From assembly GCF_029873635.1 (NCBI RefSeq), contig NC_080423.1, forward strand, positions 110,997,087-111,061,086: a stretch of 64,000 nt of DNA, given 5' to 3'. The position numbers and the translations under genes were made by a program. The notes beneath the pieces are model-generated. The model made no database searches, was not told the DNA's origin, and worked only from the letters and a program-made list of their open reading frames with translations. Positions 10,139-22,159 of this stretch are shown one piece after another (the first letter of the stretch is position 1; every line of letters starts with the position of its first letter). This DNA is from Malania oleifera. Lineage: Eukaryota; Streptophyta; Magnoliopsida; Santalales; Ximeniaceae.

Positions 10139-11584
10139 CTATTGGAACAACTGCGGGTATTTATTTCTAATCTGCTCCTCGAGCTCCCAAGAAGGTTCCT
10201 TTGTAGCATGGTTCCTCCACAAAACTTTTACCAACTGTATTTCTTTAGTACGTAAAGTCTGAACCTTCATGTCCAAAATCTGTACTAGTACTTCTTCATA
10301 TGCCAACAAATCCTTAAGCTCTATCTTTGCATAACTGATGATGTGGGATGGGTCTAGGACGTATTTCCGTAACATGGCAACATGAAACACGTCATGAATA
10401 CGAGCAAAAGCTGGCGGAAAAGCTAGCCTGTAGGCAACTGACCCTATTCTCTCAAGTATCTCAAAAGGGCCAATAAACCTAGGGCTCAACTTGCCCTTCC
10501 TTCCAAATCTCATAACTCCTTTCAGAGGAGCTATCTTCAAAAATACTCGATCTCCCACATCAAATTCCAATTCTCGTCGGCGAGTGTCTGCATAACTTTT
10601 CTACCGACTCTGTGCTGTATAGATTCTTTCTCTAATTAATCGAACTTTGTCGGACGCCTGTTGTATTATCTCAGGACCCAAAACGCGCCTTTCACCTACT
10701 TCATCCTAAAAAAGAGGAGAATGACATCTTCTGCCATACAATGCCTCGTATGGAGCCATGCCGATACTAGCCTGATAGCTATTATTATTAGAAAACTCCA
10801 CTAACGGCATATACTGGATCCAATTGCCTCCAAAATCAAGCACACAAGAATGAAGCATATCTTCTAGTATCTGAATGGTCCTCTCCGTCTGACCATCAGT
10901 CTGGGGATGAAAAGCAGTGCTAAAAGCTAACTGCGTACCCATAGCCTCCTGAAAACTTTTCCAGAATCATGAAGTAAACCGAGGATCTCGGTTTGAGACT
11001 ATGGATACTGGTACTACATGAATACGAACTATCTCTTGAACATATATCTCCACCAATCTGCACATGGAATAACCAATTTTAATAGGGATGAAATGAGCAG
11101 TTTTTGTCAAACGATCAACAACTGCCCAAATTGCATTCAACCCCTGTCGTACCGGTGGTAATCTCGTAACAAAATCCATCGAAACGTGGTCCCACTTCCA
11201 CTCTGGAATAAACAATGGCTGCAGCTGCCCTGCTGGCCTCTGGTGCTAAGCTTTAACCTGCTGACATGTCAAGCACTGCTGAACAAATTTGGCTATCTCC
11301 CTCTTCATTCCACTCCATCAGAAATACTCTCGCTGATCCCTATACATTTTAGTACTGGCGAGATGGATTGTGTATAAGGATCTGTGAGCCTCCTCCAGTA
11401 TAGTCCTGCTGATCTTGGTATCTACAGGAACACATAGCCTAGAATGAAATCGCAGAGTTCCATCATCTGATATGCTGAACTCCTCAGCCTGACCATCCCG
11501 TACTCTAACCATCACTGCTGCCAACTCAGCGTCATCATCCTGAGCTGCCTTAATCCTCTCGTAAAGTGTAGGCTGAACCACCAA
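10139..11584 (-). pseudogene. Integrase of block D
   Basis: Reading the minus strand, 11318-11584 carries the N-terminal HH-CC area (YTIHLASTKMYRDQ). 10967-11215 carries the first Asp ([15 protein letters not shown]) and the second (SNRDPRFTS). 10706-10942 carries [14 protein letters not shown] with the Glu region. 10139-10570 carries the post-core domain, with GPFEILERIG, and the chromodomain-like tail (VKVLWRNHATKEPSWE...YPQLFQ). Frames are separated by stops and small shifts, so no intact protein is possible. In the living element the enzyme would insert cDNA, making 5-bp target duplications as at the solo LTRs here. Confidence 0.9.
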
Positions 11585-11599
11585 ACTGGCAATAACTGC

Positions 11600-12300
11600 C
11601 TAAGGACTCTCCTCCACCAATTCTATACTGAGCCTCTCCAAGTCCACTAGAATCGAGTGCTGAATCTCCATACCTTCTAGCACGAATCCCCCCGATTTCC
11701 TACTCAAAGCATCTGCCACTACGTTCACTTTTCCTGGGTGGTAGCTAATCGTGCAGTCATAGTCTTTAATAAGCTCTAGCCACCTTCTTTGTCTCATATT
11801 TAATTCTTTCCGAGTGAAGAAATATTTCAAGCTCTTGTGATCCGTATAAATCTTGCATTTCCCATCGTATGAATAATGCCTCCAGATTTTGAGAGCATAA
11901 ACCACTGCAGCAAGCTCTAAGTCATGGACAGGGTAATTTTTTTCATATTCTTTGAGCTGTCTAGATGCATATGCAATAATCCTGCCGTGCTGCTTCAACA
12001 CGCACCCAAGACCATTCAAAGAAGCATCACTGTATATCACATAACCATCCTCTCCTGATGGAATAACCAGTACTGGAGCTGAAACTAACCACTTCTTTAA
12101 TTCTTGAAAACTCTGCTCACAGACATCAGTCTATTCAAATTTCATATTTTTTCTCATAAGTCGTGTCAATGGACTTGATAGCTTGGAAAAACCCTCCACA
12201 AAGCATCGGTAATAACCTACCAACCCCAGAAAACTCCTGACTTCCTGAACATTTCTCGGCCTCCCCCAATTCACCACTGCCTCTATCTTCCTCAAATCAA
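11600..12300 (-). pseudogene. RNase H of block D
   Basis: The 146-residue frame at 11600-12040 opens with the catalytic IYSDAS motif and has the [17 protein letters not shown] segment with the Glu, the TDHKSL Asp block, and the [16 protein letters not shown] end. All expected acidic residues are visible. The part joining it to RT (12041-12300) is in frame-shifted pieces. In the family this domain removes genomic RNA during reverse transcription. Confidence 0.88.
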
Positions 12301-12301
12301 C

Positions 12302-13039
12302 TCATACTCCTGCTTCTGAGATCACATGGCCGAGAAAACTAACCTGCCTTAACCAGAACTCACATTTCTTGAACTTTGCATATAATTTCCTTTCTCTCAA
12401 TACCTGCAACACCAGCCTCAAATGATGCTCGTGCTCCTCAGAACTCCTCGAGTAGACTAGTATATTGTCAATGAACACAACCACAAACTGGTCCAAATAC
12501 TGGTGGAATACCCGATTTATCAGATCCATAAAAACCGCTGGTACATTAGTCAACCCAAATGGCATCACTAAGAACTCGTAATGCCCATATCGGGTACAAA
12601 AAGCAGTCTTCGAAATGTCCTCTGCCTTGACTTTCATCTTAGAATAAACCTGGGTCCCCTGGAGCTAATCAAATAAATCATCGATCCTAGGGAGAAGATA
12701 TTTGTTCTTGACTGTTAATTTGTTTATCTCCCTATAATCAATGCATAACCTCATGGTTCCATCTTTCTTTTTCACGAACAATACTGGTGCACCCCAAGGC
12801 GACACACTAGGCCTGATGAAACCTTTATCCAGTAACTCTTGTAGCTGGTCTTTTAATTCTTTTAACTCGACTGGGGCCATACGGTACGGTGCTTTAGATA
12901 CTGGTGCGGACCCCGGCAACAAATCTATAGCAAACTCAATCTCACGGTCCGGTGGTAAACCAGGCAATTCTTCTGGAAATACATCTGAGAATTCCCTCAC
13001 TACTGGTATGTCAGTTTGTCCCAATTCTTCTTTTGGCAA
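12302..13039 (-). pseudogene. Reverse transcriptase of block D, active-site mutant
   Basis: 12665-13039 holds the PR-RT linker and fingers ([14 protein letters not shown], then [20 protein letters not shown], then [20 protein letters not shown]). 12302-12637 holds the palm ([20 protein letters not shown]) and the catalytic box. The box reads [12 protein letters not shown], where relatives have F(I/M)DDILVYS. The second catalytic Asp has become Asn, so the enzyme would be dead even if the stop between the two pieces were absent. Confidence 0.92.
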
Positions 13040-13099
13040 TTCTTTTATGTATGTGACATACCCCTAGCAACCACCCTGTAACAATCTCCTCACCTGAAT

Positions 13100-13534
13100 A
13101 GCCGACACTAGCTGTGGTGAGGCACATACACGTGAACCCGCAAATCTAAACTCTGATTCCCCCGGGGGTCTAAAAATCACTTCCTTCAGATGACAATCAA
13201 TACTTGCGTGATAAGTTGCTAACCAATCCATGCCCAGTATCACATCAAACCCCTACATATCTAGGACCACAAGATCGGCTAGCAGCACTCTCTCCTGAAT
13301 ACTTACTGAAAAATTCCGAAGTACCCTCCTGCATCTAATCACAGATCCCATCGGCGTGCCCACTGAAAATTCTATATCAAATGGTTGGGTCTCCATTCCA
13401 GCTATTTTCACATATCCCGCCGATATAGAAGAGTGGGTGGCACCTGTGTCAAACAAAACAATCATTCTATATGGTAAAGCAGTAAGAGTACCTGTGACAA
13501 TGTTTCCAGTCGTCTCAGCGTCTCCTGGTGTCAA
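13100..13534 (-). pseudogene. Aspartic protease of block D
   Basis: The frame at 13253-13534 contains the catalytic LFDTGATHS motif and the SVGTPMGSV flap area. The following part down to about 13100 is in another frame. A retropepsin of this kind would release gag and pol products. Confidence 0.85.
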
Positions 13535-13539
13535 CGCAT

Positions 13540-13755
13540 AGACCCTTGCCGGTGCAGTGTTCCTCTGATAACCACTGAGGGGCGCCTGATATCCACCCCG
13601 AAATGGTCTAGGAGCCTATGCATAACTTGACGACATCTGACATGCTCGTGCCATGTGATCGGTCTCCCACAACGATAGCAAACATTCTCCCCAAATCGAC
13701 ATTCACTTGGGTGTCTTCGGCCACACCTGGCACAAGTGGCGTACCCTCCAACCAA
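13540..13755 (-). pseudogene. Zinc-knuckle end of gag, block D
   Basis: CARCGRRHPSEC is followed by CYRCGRPITWHEHVRC, a shifted version of the CX2CX4HX4C knuckle. Upstream it fuses at about 13755 to a second, divergent PR/CCHC segment (13765-14361), so this gag end has no capsid of its own. Confidence 0.8.
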
Positions 13756-13764
13756 GAAATCTAT

Positions 13765-14361
13765 ATTTTAGCTCGCCTTGAGGTCTAAAAATCACTTCTT
13801 TCAAGTGACAGTCAATACTAGCATGATTATATGCTAATCAGTCCATACCCAGAATTAATATCACCAAATCAGCTGGCAATATTTTCCCCTAAATAGTTAT
13901 CGGAAAACCCCTGAGTACTTCTCACCACTGACCTAGTCGGCGTAGCTATAGCTAACCTAATATCTAATAATTGCGCCTCATATCCCGTTAATTTAGCATA
14001 TGCCACGGAAAAAAAAAGAGTGGCTGACACTTGTATCAAATAAAACAATAGCTATAAATGAGAAAGCAGTAAAGGCACCTGTAACTACGTCTCCAGCTGC
14101 ATCGACGTCACCTGGCATCAACGCGTACACTCTCGTCGGTGCCGTATTTCTCTACTGTCCTCCACAGGGCACCTGATAACCACCCCAGTATTGTCTAGGA
14201 GCTCGTGACTGAGCTGGAAATCCCTAACACGACCAAGATCGGTGTCCAGGTGTCCCGTAATGGTAGTAGACGTCCTCACCCATCCTGCATTCACCTGGAT
14301 GTCTACGGCCACATCTAGGACAGGTAGGAGTAACCCATCCACCCTAAAAACCACCACGGCC
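13765..14361 (-). pseudogene. Second, divergent CCHC-protease segment (element A)
   Basis: The minus strand reads a zinc-binding region (about 14240-14350, RCGRRHPGEC-like) and then a protease with LFDTSVSHS in place of LFDTGATHS. The catalytic-loop Gly is replaced by Ser. This duplicates, at lower identity, the CCHC-PR unit at 13100-13755. It fits element A, whose gag and 5' LTR follow to the right. Confidence 0.78.
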
Positions 14362-15150
14362 CATCATCGGCCCCTGACCACCTCCACAATGATCTCCTCT
14401 CCATGGCCCTCGACTAGAGCTCACCTATAAACCCTAAGGCGCAGACCTCTTCCTCCGACCCTAAGCTGCAGCGCTCCTTTGCATACCACTTTCAATAACA
14501 GTAGCTCTATCCACCACCTCTACAAACGTCTGAGCTCGAAAGTTGATAACTTGCTCAAATAAACTCTGCTTCAATCCCTCTTCAAATTTCTCGGCCTTTT
14601 TCTCTCCATCTGGTGCTAAATGTGGGGCGAAAAAGTATAACTTAAGAAATCATGCAGCATACTGTGTCACCATCATTAACCTCTAAGACAAATGCAACAA
14701 TTTCGCTGCCTTTGCGCTCCGAATGATAGCAGAGAAATATCGCTCAAAGAACAATTCCTTAAACAGACTCCACGAAACTGGTACTGGATCCAGCCTCTAC
14801 TCCTCAATCATACGTGCTGATCTCCACCAGCGTTTTTCCTCTCCTATCAGTTTAAATGTAACAACAAACACCACTTTCTGCTTGTCTGTACATGCCAGTA
14901 CTGCTAAAATCTCCTCAATGTCTTGAACCCAATTCTCAGCCACAATCGGGTCAGGTCCTCTAGCAAAAGAAGAAGGCCTTATCCGGGTAAACTGTTTGAT
15001 CGTGCAACTATGCTCGCCTTCACTCCTAGCCATCTCAGCCATCACCTACTGGGTGACACTGCGCAGTACAACATCTGTATCTCCACCTTCCATAGTGGAG
15101 GGTCCTGGCCTGTCACCTCTAGTATCTGTACCATTAATAACCGGATCCAT
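14362..15150 (-). pseudogene. gag of element A
   Basis: The start at 15150 (MDPVINGTDTRGDR) lies downstream of the primer site, as in elements B and H. A stop follows VLRSVTQ at about 15049, then the frame continues as VMAEMARSEGEHSCTIKQF and AENWVQDIEEILAVL up to RWWRSARMIEE (14797-15045). The rest toward 14400 is scattered over frames. Similar to the B gag over the same region but clearly diverged. Confidence 0.85.
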
Positions 15151-15456
15151 CCTGAAAATACACAAAACACTATTTTAAAATCCTATACAGATCTACTTTA
15201 CTCCATCCAACTAAAACCTCAAATTCACTGTCAACTATTTCACTTGTTCCTACCCCAAAATCCAATTCTGCGACCCAAACACATGACTCGTCGATAGTTT
15301 ATTATGGTTTTCCTGAAATCGTCACCTTAGGAAAAATACAGAAACCACCATGAAAATCTTGTATTCAAACCACATAACAAATCCTCAAATTCTTTTCCCT
15401 ATTTTTCTAGTATTGTATCCACTGCATTCTAAAGTCTACAGAACCTAGCAACCTAG

Positions 15457-15468
15457 GCTCTGATACCA
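15457..15468 (-). other. Primer-binding site of element A
   Basis: The reverse complement is TGGTATCAGAGC, three bases from the inner end of the 5' LTR at 15472. Confidence 0.92.
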
Positions 15469-15471
15469 AAC

Positions 15472-17639
15472 TGTAACACCTGCTATTTATTCAACATTTT
15501 TTTTTTCTTTTTTTTTTCTTTATGAATGTAATAAATGTCATATGTCTGAAATATTGATAATAACATCCCAGGCCCAAAGAGCACTGAGGAAACTCTGTCT
15601 GTCATACGTAATTAAGCAGTGGTACACAAAACTGGGAACTGCTATATACAATACGATAGCAGGAAACTATAGAACTATGAAATATATTTACAACAGAAAA
15701 TACCTAGTGACAACATCCCAAAACAATCTACCCCAAATCACTGGCATAAAAAATAATACACCTACCCTTCCTACTAGGGCGACTCAAGACAATCTCTAAC
15801 CACGAGCCTGATATGCTCATATAATAGGGTTTCCTGAAAAATAATAAGTCATTGGGATGAGACAACACTCAGTAAGTCGAAATATACTATTACTAGTGTG
15901 TGGCGGCTGAGTTAAATATTTAAAATACTGAAATAATACTGTAATCTGAGAAAACTAATAAACTATACAAAATATATATCTATCATGTAATCTTTAAAAT
16001 ATAACTGTGTATCTGGGTTTGCTATCTGAAGGTACTGCTAATATAATAGTATAGATTGCTGCTGTGTAATATATCTGTACATAGGAACTTCTGCCATACC
16101 CTGAGATATGTATATCATGATATATCCCTTATGATAGGATTGTGCTGCCCGTAGGTTGGACTTACTCTGGTCGGCCCTCCAGGTAAGTCAATCTTTATCA
16201 TTTGCCAATCTGTAATGATCTATGAAGATCCTAGCCCACTGCAATCACTTCGGGCTATCTCAAACCTCTGTCATCATCTAACCGGCTACCTCAACCCAGC
16301 ATACTAGAGAGACTGCAAATCTCTCCTAGCACAGTTAGACTGAATCCACATGCTATCTGAGTCATGTGGTTACCCGTGTCTGAAACTAGCAACGGTACCA
16401 TGCTCTGCTGTAAATATATCTATCTGTAATTTCCATAGGCATCTGATATCGTGTAATACTATATGCATATATAAATATATGCTCATCTTGCTGCTTTTAA
16501 CATGATTTCAAAAACAACCACTATAATTCTGAGTTATATTATCTGAGATATCTGACTGAAATATATATTATCTGTCTTTAACATCTATGTTTTCTGTACT
16601 ACCTGTAATATTTGTATAAAATATCTATATATAATATATGTATACTCTGTATATAATATTTGTAATCTCTAAATAATCTGTTGTAGCATCTTGATGTTAT
16701 AACTGTATAATCTGTCTGAATAAACTATCTGAGTGTTATGGTTTGGAAATCATGTTTTTCTAGGAAATATTGTAAGTCTCATTCATTGCTAATAATCTGA
16801 AACATCTGAATATCTGTAATACTATAAAATCTATATATATTGTACTGTAATAAACTCATGCCACACATATGAATAAACATAATCTCATGCTCAAGTTTTG
16901 TATTTTGCTATAAAAATAATATTCATAATTTTTTGAAAAAATAATCTGATCTACATGCTTGTAAATACACATTCATAATCTTCTATATACATATTAAAAA
17001 TTGCTAGCATAGTATATTTCCCTTATCTTAAATCTGGAAAGCCCCTACTAAATTTTGGCCCTATACCCGCAGGGTTCCTAGCTTTACATCTTGAAAACAA
17101 TATCCCCTAGAACAAAACATCCGTATTTTCTTACCTACAACATTTCTTATAACTACAAGAAAGGCATAATCTCAATAAAATACCTTACCCTGGATTTGGG
17201 ATGAATTCCAAACCAACTTTCCCCACGATTTGCTCTAGCAGATTTGCAGAAAACTTTGCCAGGAGCGTCGTGGTGGCCTCAAATCTTCAATCTAGCGAGA
17301 AATGGGGCCAGGATAGAAAAGAGAAGGGGAAGGGGTCGTGAGAGAGAGAGAGAGAGAGAGAGAAGGGTTTATGCGCTGAAGATTTGATTAAAAATCTAAG
17401 TTTCAGCTATTTATAGGGCTGGATTCATCGACGAGACACGTCACCTCGTCGACGAGTCCTATAGAAAGTTCATCGACGAACCTGCACCCTCGTCAATGAG
17501 TTTCAGTCTGCCTTAAACCCTCTCTCGGTATCTTCTTGTCGACGAAATTGGACTTTATCGACAAGATCCTGAAGAGCCCTTATCGACGAATCCCCTGTGT
17601 TCGTCAATGAGTCCTATAGAATTTTCTTGGGTTATTTCA
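15472..17639 (-). repeat. 5' LTR of element A
   Basis: It runs from TGTAACACC to GTTATTTCA, 2168 bp, and pairs with 1-1567 by close sequence match. On the minus strand it has a motif array (about 17425-17610), TATA box and GA/CT tract (17338-17363). The outer terminus is TGAAATAACCC against TGTAATAGTCC in the partner, both decayed from the family TGTAAYRACCC start. The 124- and 85-residue frames nearby are not coding. Confidence 0.88.
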
Positions 17640-17766
17640 AGTAATATATAGGAATAGTATTATAATGTATCAAAATCCTGGTGGACCAGAACAGGATAGA
17701 GAGCACGACATCGTAGCTAATATAGTATAGATAGTGCAACCACACATCTTAGATAGAGTGTGGTTG
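17640..17766 (+). repeat. Fragment of a plus-strand LTR
   Basis: The GAGCACGACATCGTAGCTA and GTGCAACCACACATCTTAGA stretches match the mid-LTR block at about 3497-3555. It is cut at 17767 by LTR L. Confidence 0.6.
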
Positions 17767-19623
17767 TGACGCCCCGATTTTCGTACAATTTTTTTTCCAA
17801 TAATAATAAATAATTTACACGTTATCAACAACATCCATAAATCAGCCACGTCAACAATCCTACTATTATTAATACAACCTGACCCGCATTGGGTACAAGG
17901 TAAAAAGTTATTTTATTTATTCAACCTAAGAGCATAAGACAATATATTTATAACATCCAGAATACAATAACGAGAGTATTAACATACATATTTACACAAT
18001 ACTATCTCATACCTAAAAACAATACAACCCTAGGGAATCACACCTCCCTAGTCCAAACTCACCCTGTATATCAGGGTTCTAGCTCCCTATGATCACGGAG
18101 CTCTATCACCTGGTCTATCCCTGTTCCCTGAAAAATTTAGAAAATTTGGGTGAGACACATCTCAGTAAGAAGGAATAAATTATTTACAGTGTGTGGTCAT
18201 ATGAGTTCAATTATAATACACTTTACTTTTCAAATCATCGTTTCATCTGAGAAAATACACTTATATACCCATTCTCATAATCATATAGATATACAACATG
18301 AGCTTTTATAAGCTTTAAAATAATTTCTCAAATTCAATAATTTTCAACACATATTTACCGCGAAGTACCTGAGAATAAGGAAGATTACTTGCCCATACAG
18401 GTAGCTTCCCTCTGCCCTAACACATTATGCAACCACGTATGGCCACATCTGATACCTATCGGGGCACTCATCTTACTCAGCAAGCCCTCAAGCGGAGAGT
18501 TTCACTTCGTCTCAAATATGTATATTATCAACTCACACGGTTCCATTTCTCAATTTTATCATTCTTTATTTCTCAATTTCCATTCTTTCTTTCATTCCTC
18601 ATTTTAGAAAATTTTATCATTCATTCTTTTTCTTTTCTTTTTTTTTTTCCATTTTACTTTCCGGCTCATGAGTATCCTCAGTATCAAATACCAACATCAT
18701 GTCTGTAACTCATGGCCACCCTGAAAATCTTTCTATCCACGTCGTGCTTCCCCCCATGGTCAAGGTTGTGCGGCCCAAAGGCTGGATCTAATCGCGGTTG
18801 ACCGACCCGGTTAGATCAAATATCATATCATATATCGCGTCTGTAGTACAATTGGCTGGCATATAACCCTGATCCGTACTCAGGGGGCCAACAACCCTAC
18901 AAAATGACACAGTCGACTGTCACGCCACACGCTCCAAGAGTCCGCATGGTTGCACTAACACCACTAGCAACGGTACCGTGCTCAATATCATAACCATCAA
19001 ACAGGGTTTACTACCACATACCCGCAATCATTATGTGGTATTGGCATTTCATCAATCATATTTCAGTATATACCCTGAATTTGGGATGATTTCCAACTCT
19101 GATTTCCCGACGATCCACTCTAGTAGATGTATAGAGAACTCCGCTAGGAGCGTCGTGGTGGCTTCGGATCGTCAATTCGGCGACTGGTGGGATCGGAAAT
19201 GAAGAGAGAAGGGAGAGAGAGTCGTAGGAGAGAGAGAAGAGAGAGAGAGCGGCGAGAAAAAATGAAAAATATCTCGGTTTCCTGCCTTTTATAGGGCCAG
19301 GTTCGTCGATGAGCCACATCACTTCGTCGACGAGCCCTTCACAAAATTCGTCGACGAGGCCCTGTGTTCGTCGACGAAATTTAGAGCAGCCTGAACCACC
19401 TCTCAGTATTTTCTCGTCGACGAAGCCCTGTGTTCGTCGACAAAATTCTGAAGGCCTTCGTCGACGAAACCCTGTGTTCATCGACGAAGCTTGGCAATTT
19501 CCTGTATTTTTTATTATTTATTATTATCTCCACAATGCAAAGTGTCTACGGCCTCCTTCTATTTCTGGTTCTATTTTCTCTCCCTCTTATTATTAAAATG
19601 CTATTATTCTTCGGGTCACTACA
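17767..19623 (-). repeat. LTR L, second LTR subfamily, minus orientation
   Basis: It starts TGACGCCCCGATTTTCG, like the K LTR at 57330 (TGATGTCCCGATTTTTG), and ends GGGTCACTACA, 1857 bp. The minus strand shows the motif array (about 19300-19490) and a TATAAAAGG box (about 19287). The flanking bases GGTTG and TTACG do not match, so a clean solo insertion is not shown. The 141-residue minus frame at 19056-19481 spans promoter and leader and is not a protein gene. Confidence 0.8.
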
Positions 19624-19748
19624 TTACGTCTACCCCACGGGGTCGGACCCTCATTCAATGTAGTATCATGTATGTTTTAATTGATACAGAGATAGGTTAT
19701 GTTACTAAATTCACACTTGGGGCCCATTTGCGGGTTTGGGGCGTGATA
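19624..19748 (+). repeat. 3' tail of an E-type LTR
   Basis: Matches 22030-22154 (CCCCACGGGG.TGGACCCTC, then the TTTTAATTGATACAGAGATAGG block) and ends GGGGCGTGATA where LTR E ends GGGGCATGACA. It is joined directly to integrase sequence of element F, so it marks a deletion junction. Confidence 0.72.
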
Positions 19749-20061
19749 GTCGGTTCGGTGGCGTACAAGATAACATTATCTCCAACACTATCTAGGATTC
19801 ACGATGTGTTCCACGTGTCCATGCTTAGAAGGTATGATCCAAATCCTTCATATGTGATCACATACGAGTTGTTGGAGCTCAAGGACACATTGGTATATGA
19901 GGAGATACCAATTCAGATCCTAAACCATAGAGAGCAAGAACTACGTACGAAGAGGATTCCACTAGTAAATGTATTGTGGTTTAATCACACAGAAGAAGAG
20001 GCCTCATAGGAGTTAGAGTCAGAGGTATGTCATAAATATCCTCAGTTATTCAGAGATGCTC
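19749..20061 (+). pseudogene. Integrase C-terminus of element F, part 1
   Basis: The frame reads GSVAYKITLSPTLSRIHDVFH, then EIPIQILNHREQELR and the chromodomain-like LVNVLWFNHTEEEAS, ending KYPQLFRDA. One stop interrupts it after EEEAS. Solo LTR E enters at 20062. Removing it adds the codons for Gln-Ser and a stop just past 22159. All of element F 5' of here is lost. Confidence 0.85.
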
Positions 20062-22154
20062 TGTAAGAACCCAAACCATGAGATGAGGGTTTATTATGTA
20101 AAAGAGGGGTAAAAATGGAATTCTACAGACTTTGTCAATGAGGCCATAATTTGTCGACGAATGTAGAAGGCTTCTCGTCGACGAAATTTAGAGGTTCGTC
20201 AATGAGAAAAAGACGAGAGGCAGAAGTTGGAAATATCAAGATTCATCGATGAAATTTCCATCTCGTCGACGAAATCCCTGATGACCTCGTTGACGAGGAA
20301 CGCCAATTCGTCGACGAAATCCACCGGGTCAAAGGTCTTTATAAGGATATTTGTAGTTTCTTCTTGGCTAAGTTATGGTTTTCCTCTCTCTCTAGGATTT
20401 GAAGCTCTCTCTCTCTCTCTCTCTCTCTCCTCAATTGCTTTGTCGTTTGTCACCGGAATCGTAAATCCAAAGTTACTGCGAGGATTAGTGAAGGATTCTC
20501 TACATTTCTAGCGGATTAGAATCTCGTTTCAAGAGATCTCGGGTTTTGAGCTAAAATCGAGGTAAGGCTCGGTTTTCGTTTCTGATTCAGTATATGTGTA
20601 GTAGTGCGGATTGTAAGTATATAATGTACTGTGGTTTGTAGGTTTTGGAGTCTCGGTTCGTAGTTTTGGGGACCGTAGAGTTCGTAGTTGGAATTCGGAT
20701 TAAGGTAAGGGGATTCTGTTTATATCCGTTTATTTTCGAAATCGGGAGCGGTAAGCTTGTAGGCTACGATTGTATGTATGATTTGACTATTTATTTGGGG
20801 AAATCTATCGGGTATGCGGGATTTTTGGGGTACAATTTTTGGGAAAATTGGGGATTTCGGGTATCATCTCTACTTCATTTGGAAAACTGTTGGCTTTGTT
20901 AAAATTGTATTATTGAGGTGACCATAATCCATATTTGCATAAACTGTATACTTGAATTTGTAAACAATATGATTTGTCGTAAACCAAATAAGTGTGGTAT
21001 GTATGGTTGTATGTATTTGTTCCAGGCATTTGTAAAATAGCTATGTGGTGGCTAATTACCATACGCTGAAATGTATAAGGACGTGAGTTCCAAAATGATT
21101 CCAGGGATTTGTAAAACAGCCATGTATCGGTTAACTACTGTGGGCGAGAGTGGCCAGCTCTATATCCGGAGTGTGAAATATCACCAGTATGTTCTGATTG
21201 GTCACTGAAGGGTGTGTTCTACACTGTATGTAGCAATGTAATCACTGTGGGCCTGAGTCGTCGCATCGTAGTTGCGTATGTAGCAATGTAATCGTTGTGA
21301 GACTAGGTGACCTTGTGTAGTTGCGAATGTAGCAATGTAATCATTGTGGGCCTCGGTCGTCATAGCGTAGTTGCGTATGTAGCAATGTAATAGCTGTGAG
21401 ACGAGGTGACCTTGTGTAGTTACGTATGGAGCAATGTAATCACTGTGGGCCTCGGTCATTGTAGCGTAGTTGCGTATGTAGCAATGTAATCGCTATGAGA
21501 CGAGGTGACCTTGTGTAGTTGCGAACTAGTATGACGACACTGACCGTATGTTTTGGGTATCGTATGTACTGGAATGGCTTTTGTGAAAATACTGGAACTG
21601 TATGGAATTGTATGTATATGTATGAAACTGTATGGAAATGTTTCAAACTGTATCGTATTTTATTGTGTCATGAAGTATGTAAATTAACATTGGTATGCCA
21701 CACACTGATATAACCTGCTTTCTTTCTTACTGAGAGGTGTCTCACCCCGAATGTACGTACAATATTTTTCAGGTCCTTCAGGTAGCCGTAAGTAGCATCC
21801 TAGCATCTGAAGCAAGGGTGTCGTATCTACTGCTAGTACCTACTAGGTACGGGTTTTTGGTATCCAGGTTGTCGAGATGGTTTTTTGTAGACACCTAGGA
21901 TATGTTTTGTGTTATGGGAATGTATATCCTAGTTTGTATAGACTCTGGTATGATACTGTTTATGTATAAAAGACCGTATTCTGCTGCGTAATTTGGATGA
22001 GTATGGATGGTTACGCGTATGTATGTGGGCATTCGTGCACCCCACGGGGTTGGACCCTCTTTTGTATTGTATCATGTATGTTTTAATTGATACAGAGATA
22101 GGTTAGGTAACTAAATTCACCCCCGGGTCCCATTTCCGGGTTCGGGGCATGACA
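20062..22154 (+). mobile_element. Solo LTR E with TGCTC target duplication
   Basis: It runs from TGTAAGAACCC to GGGGCATGACA, 2093 bp, flanked by TGCTC at 20057-20061 and 22155-22159. It interrupts the last codons of the element F integrase. It has the motif array (about 20140-20330), TATA box (TTTATAAGG, about 20338), CT tract (20408-20430), leader-type splice signals (GAGGTAAGG near 20560, AAGGTAAGG near 20705, TTTTTCAGG near 21771) and a higher-order tandem array. Confidence 0.94.
21230..21530 (+). repeat. Higher-order tandem array: three A-B dimers of 50-bp units
   Basis: Six units each begin GTAGCAATGTAATC or a close form. Odd units continue GTGGGCCTCGGTCGT and even units GTGAGACGAGGTGACC, so the true repeat is an AB dimer of about 99 bp. 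The overlapping 85-residue minus frame is repeat-derived. Confidence 0.9.
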
Positions 22155-22159
22155 TGCTC

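Noticed and set aside
19056..19481. 141-residue minus frame rich in Arg and Ser
   Set aside because: It spans the LTR L motif array, TATA box and leader; its FVDE and RRRTQG repeats are read from the CGTCGACG motif.
17767..19623. LTR L as a fifth clean solo LTR
   Set aside because: The flanking pentamers GGTTG and TTACG differ, so a simple insertion is not supported.
21202..21646. CRISPR-like appearance of regularly spaced units with an 85-residue frame
   Set aside because: The units are contiguous 50-bp tandem repeats without unique spacers, inside a plant LTR. The frame is repeat-derived.
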